Part shown: piece after piece, positions 58,242 through 58,971 of the stretch
Layout: the number at the start of each line of letters is the position of its first letter
Position numbering within the stretch: the first letter of the stretch is position 1
NCBI GenBank assembly: GCA_964371555.1
Contig: CAYJMQ010000006.1
Span: 1-58,971 of the forward strand
Origin: CAYJMQ01 sp964371555
GTDB taxonomy: Bacteria; Bdellovibrionota; JACOXK01; 2-02-FULL-40-11
Direction of reading: 5' to 3'
DNA: 58,971 bases
Translations under genes and position numbers: made by a program
The notes under the pieces: model-generated
What the model was told of the DNA's origin: nothing
The model's database searches: none
What the model saw: the letters and a program-made list of their open reading frames with translations, nothing else

Positions 58242-58667
58242 TCACAATTCATAAGAGGCAATCTGATACACTTCTACGACGTAGTGGCAGGAAGGTCCCT
58301 GCTGAAAACGATTAGACCAGAGAGAACGGTTGTCTACGGTCTGAATCAATTTAAAATTTCTCTCCGGAAGCCTGTGGTTCGGGAAATAGGCCTCCAGATG
58401 ATCCTTTAAATAATCCTTTTCTGTCGATGAAACAATGTATTCAATTTTTCTTTTTTTTAAAACATTCATGATAGCCGTTGCTCTTTCCTCATCACTGGCA
58501 TAGTGATCCGCCGCTTTCAGTTCGGAAAGCACGTGAATCACCCTGCCTAAGTAAAAAACCCCTCCATAATATTGGGTATCAGAAAAGGCATACCAAAATT
58601 CGACATCCCCCAAAATATTCTTTGTCGGATCAATGCTGGAATTTATTTTTTTAAAATAATCGGTCAA
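58242..58667 (-). CDS. Hypothetical protein, or the -1 frame continuation of the PEGA gene
   Basis: The 141-residue frame can start at TTG 58667, overlapping the upstream stop as TTGA. It carries DVEFWYAFSDTQYYGGVFYL, EERATAIMNVLKKRKIEYIVSS and YFPNHRLPERNFKLIQTV, reminiscent of the soluble C-terminal region of GT-C-type membrane glycosyltransferases. It could be a separate protein or the second half of the upstream PEGA gene joined by a -1 frameshift (see findings). Confidence 0.55.
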   Translation of the reverse strand: MTDYFKKINSSIDPTKNILGDVEFWYAFSDTQYYGGVFYLGRVIHVLSELKAADHYASDEERATAIMNVLKKRKIEYIVSSTEKDYLKDHLEAYFPNHRLPERNFKLIQTVDNRSLWSNRFQQGPSCHYVVEVYQIASYEL

Positions 58668-58971
58668 AGTATGCCCTTTTTTATAACAAAAGGTTCGCTT
58701 GAAGATGCGGTTGATGGCGTAGAGATAGGTGTCGGAGCGGGAGATAGGAATATCAAAGCAATTTCTTTATTCAACTCTACGAGTTCATCCTCGTTTTTGG
58801 AAAGCAATAATATCCTTGAGAATTCGCTAACAAATCCCTCATCTACGGTTACTAATTTCTGCCAACTGGAATGCTCATTCTTCTCCACCCTTATGGTATA
58901 TCTCCCCGGCAGAAGCCCTTCTAAACGATAAGAATTATTAAAAAAAGAAGTATTGCCAAGCAATTTATCAT
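58664..58971 (-). CDS. PEGA-domain protein, 5' end outside the window
   Basis: The visible 102 codons contain a PEGA domain (LEGLLPGRYTIRVEKNEHSS ... WQKLVTVDEGFVSE) followed by a Ser/Thr/Pro linker. PEGA domains are exported, surface-associated beta folds. The gene continues past the window edge. It ends KKGIL, right after a slippery run A AAA AAG. Confidence 0.75.
   Translation of the reverse strand, partial: DKLLGNTSFFNNSYRLEGLLPGRYTIRVEKNEHSSWQKLVTVDEGFVSEFSRILLLSKNEDELVELNKEIALIFLSPAPTPISTPSTASSSEPFVIKKGIL
58676..58682 (-). other. Candidate -1 frameshift heptamer
   Basis: On the minus strand the end of the PEGA gene reads ATA AAA AAG GGC, i.e. the heptamer A AAA AAG in the correct zero-frame phase, as at the dnaX site. 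A -1 shift here would fuse the PEGA gene to the frame at 58242-58667. Confidence 0.5.

Overview
The window reads as a chromosomal segment of an uncultured Gram-negative bacterium. It has a Wza-type export lipoprotein, TonB, TonB-dependent and other outer-membrane barrels, lipoproteins and an alternative complex III respiratory module. Low-to-mid GC, the gene orders rpsU-yqeY-dnaG and rho-rpmE-prfA-prmC-murA, and the style of the secreted proteins suggest a lineage of the former 'Deltaproteobacteria' grade. That placement is inference; no rRNA is present.

Layout. 1-6.1 kb (minus): two housekeeping operons, rpsU-yqeY-dnaG (dnaG runs off the edge) and rho-rpmE-prfA-prmC-murA. 6.1-25.8 kb: an accessory surface region. 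It holds a polysaccharide export lipoprotein, an O-antigen-ligase/TPR protein, three related secreted fibre-like proteins (one with a 534-bp tandem repeat), an AAA ATPase behind a perfect palindrome, an FG-GAP propeller protein, and a five-gene plus-strand unit (barrel, fibre protein, SurA-N-like lipoprotein, subtilase, HEAT protein). It closes with a Wzz-type protein carrying a degenerate ATPase, a GYF-MinD ATPase and a receiver-XRE regulator. 26-36.7 kb (minus): trigger factor, a response regulator and histidine kinase, an MFS permease, a small lipoprotein, queA, slipin, NfeD, uracil-DNA glycosylase, cutA and a YyaL-type protein. 36.7-45.4 kb (minus): the alternative complex III genes actA-F directly behind tatB/A/C. 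45.4-47.3 kb: a small secreted protein, a BrnT/BrnA toxin-antitoxin pair and an HPG-repeat membrane protein. 47.3-57.2 kb (minus): one long operon of glycosyltransferases, a TonB-dependent receptor-like barrel, a propeller lipoprotein, a TonB-like protein, YihY and a shortened UvrC. 57.3-58.97 kb: a methyltransferase and a PEGA-domain gene that runs off the edge, with a possible -1 frameshift.

How it works together. The Tat genes sit directly upstream of a complex whose largest subunit (ActB) carries a twin-arginine motif, so translocase and substrate are probably co-expressed. The surface region looks like a combined polysaccharide export and secreted-fibre locus. The five-gene unit at 15.9-21.5 kb has a barrel, a fibre, a chaperone-like protein and a protease. 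It is the best candidate here for an undescribed secretion or surface-assembly system, but its function is inference.

Window-wide oddities. Three conserved genes (MFS, queA, yyaL) have their family N-termini in frame upstream of any ATG/GTG/TTG and appear to start at ATA. Palindromic elements lie in frame inside several coding regions (NfeD, the ligase, a membrane glycosyltransferase). Short 9-15 bp tandem duplications recur in both coding and non-coding DNA.
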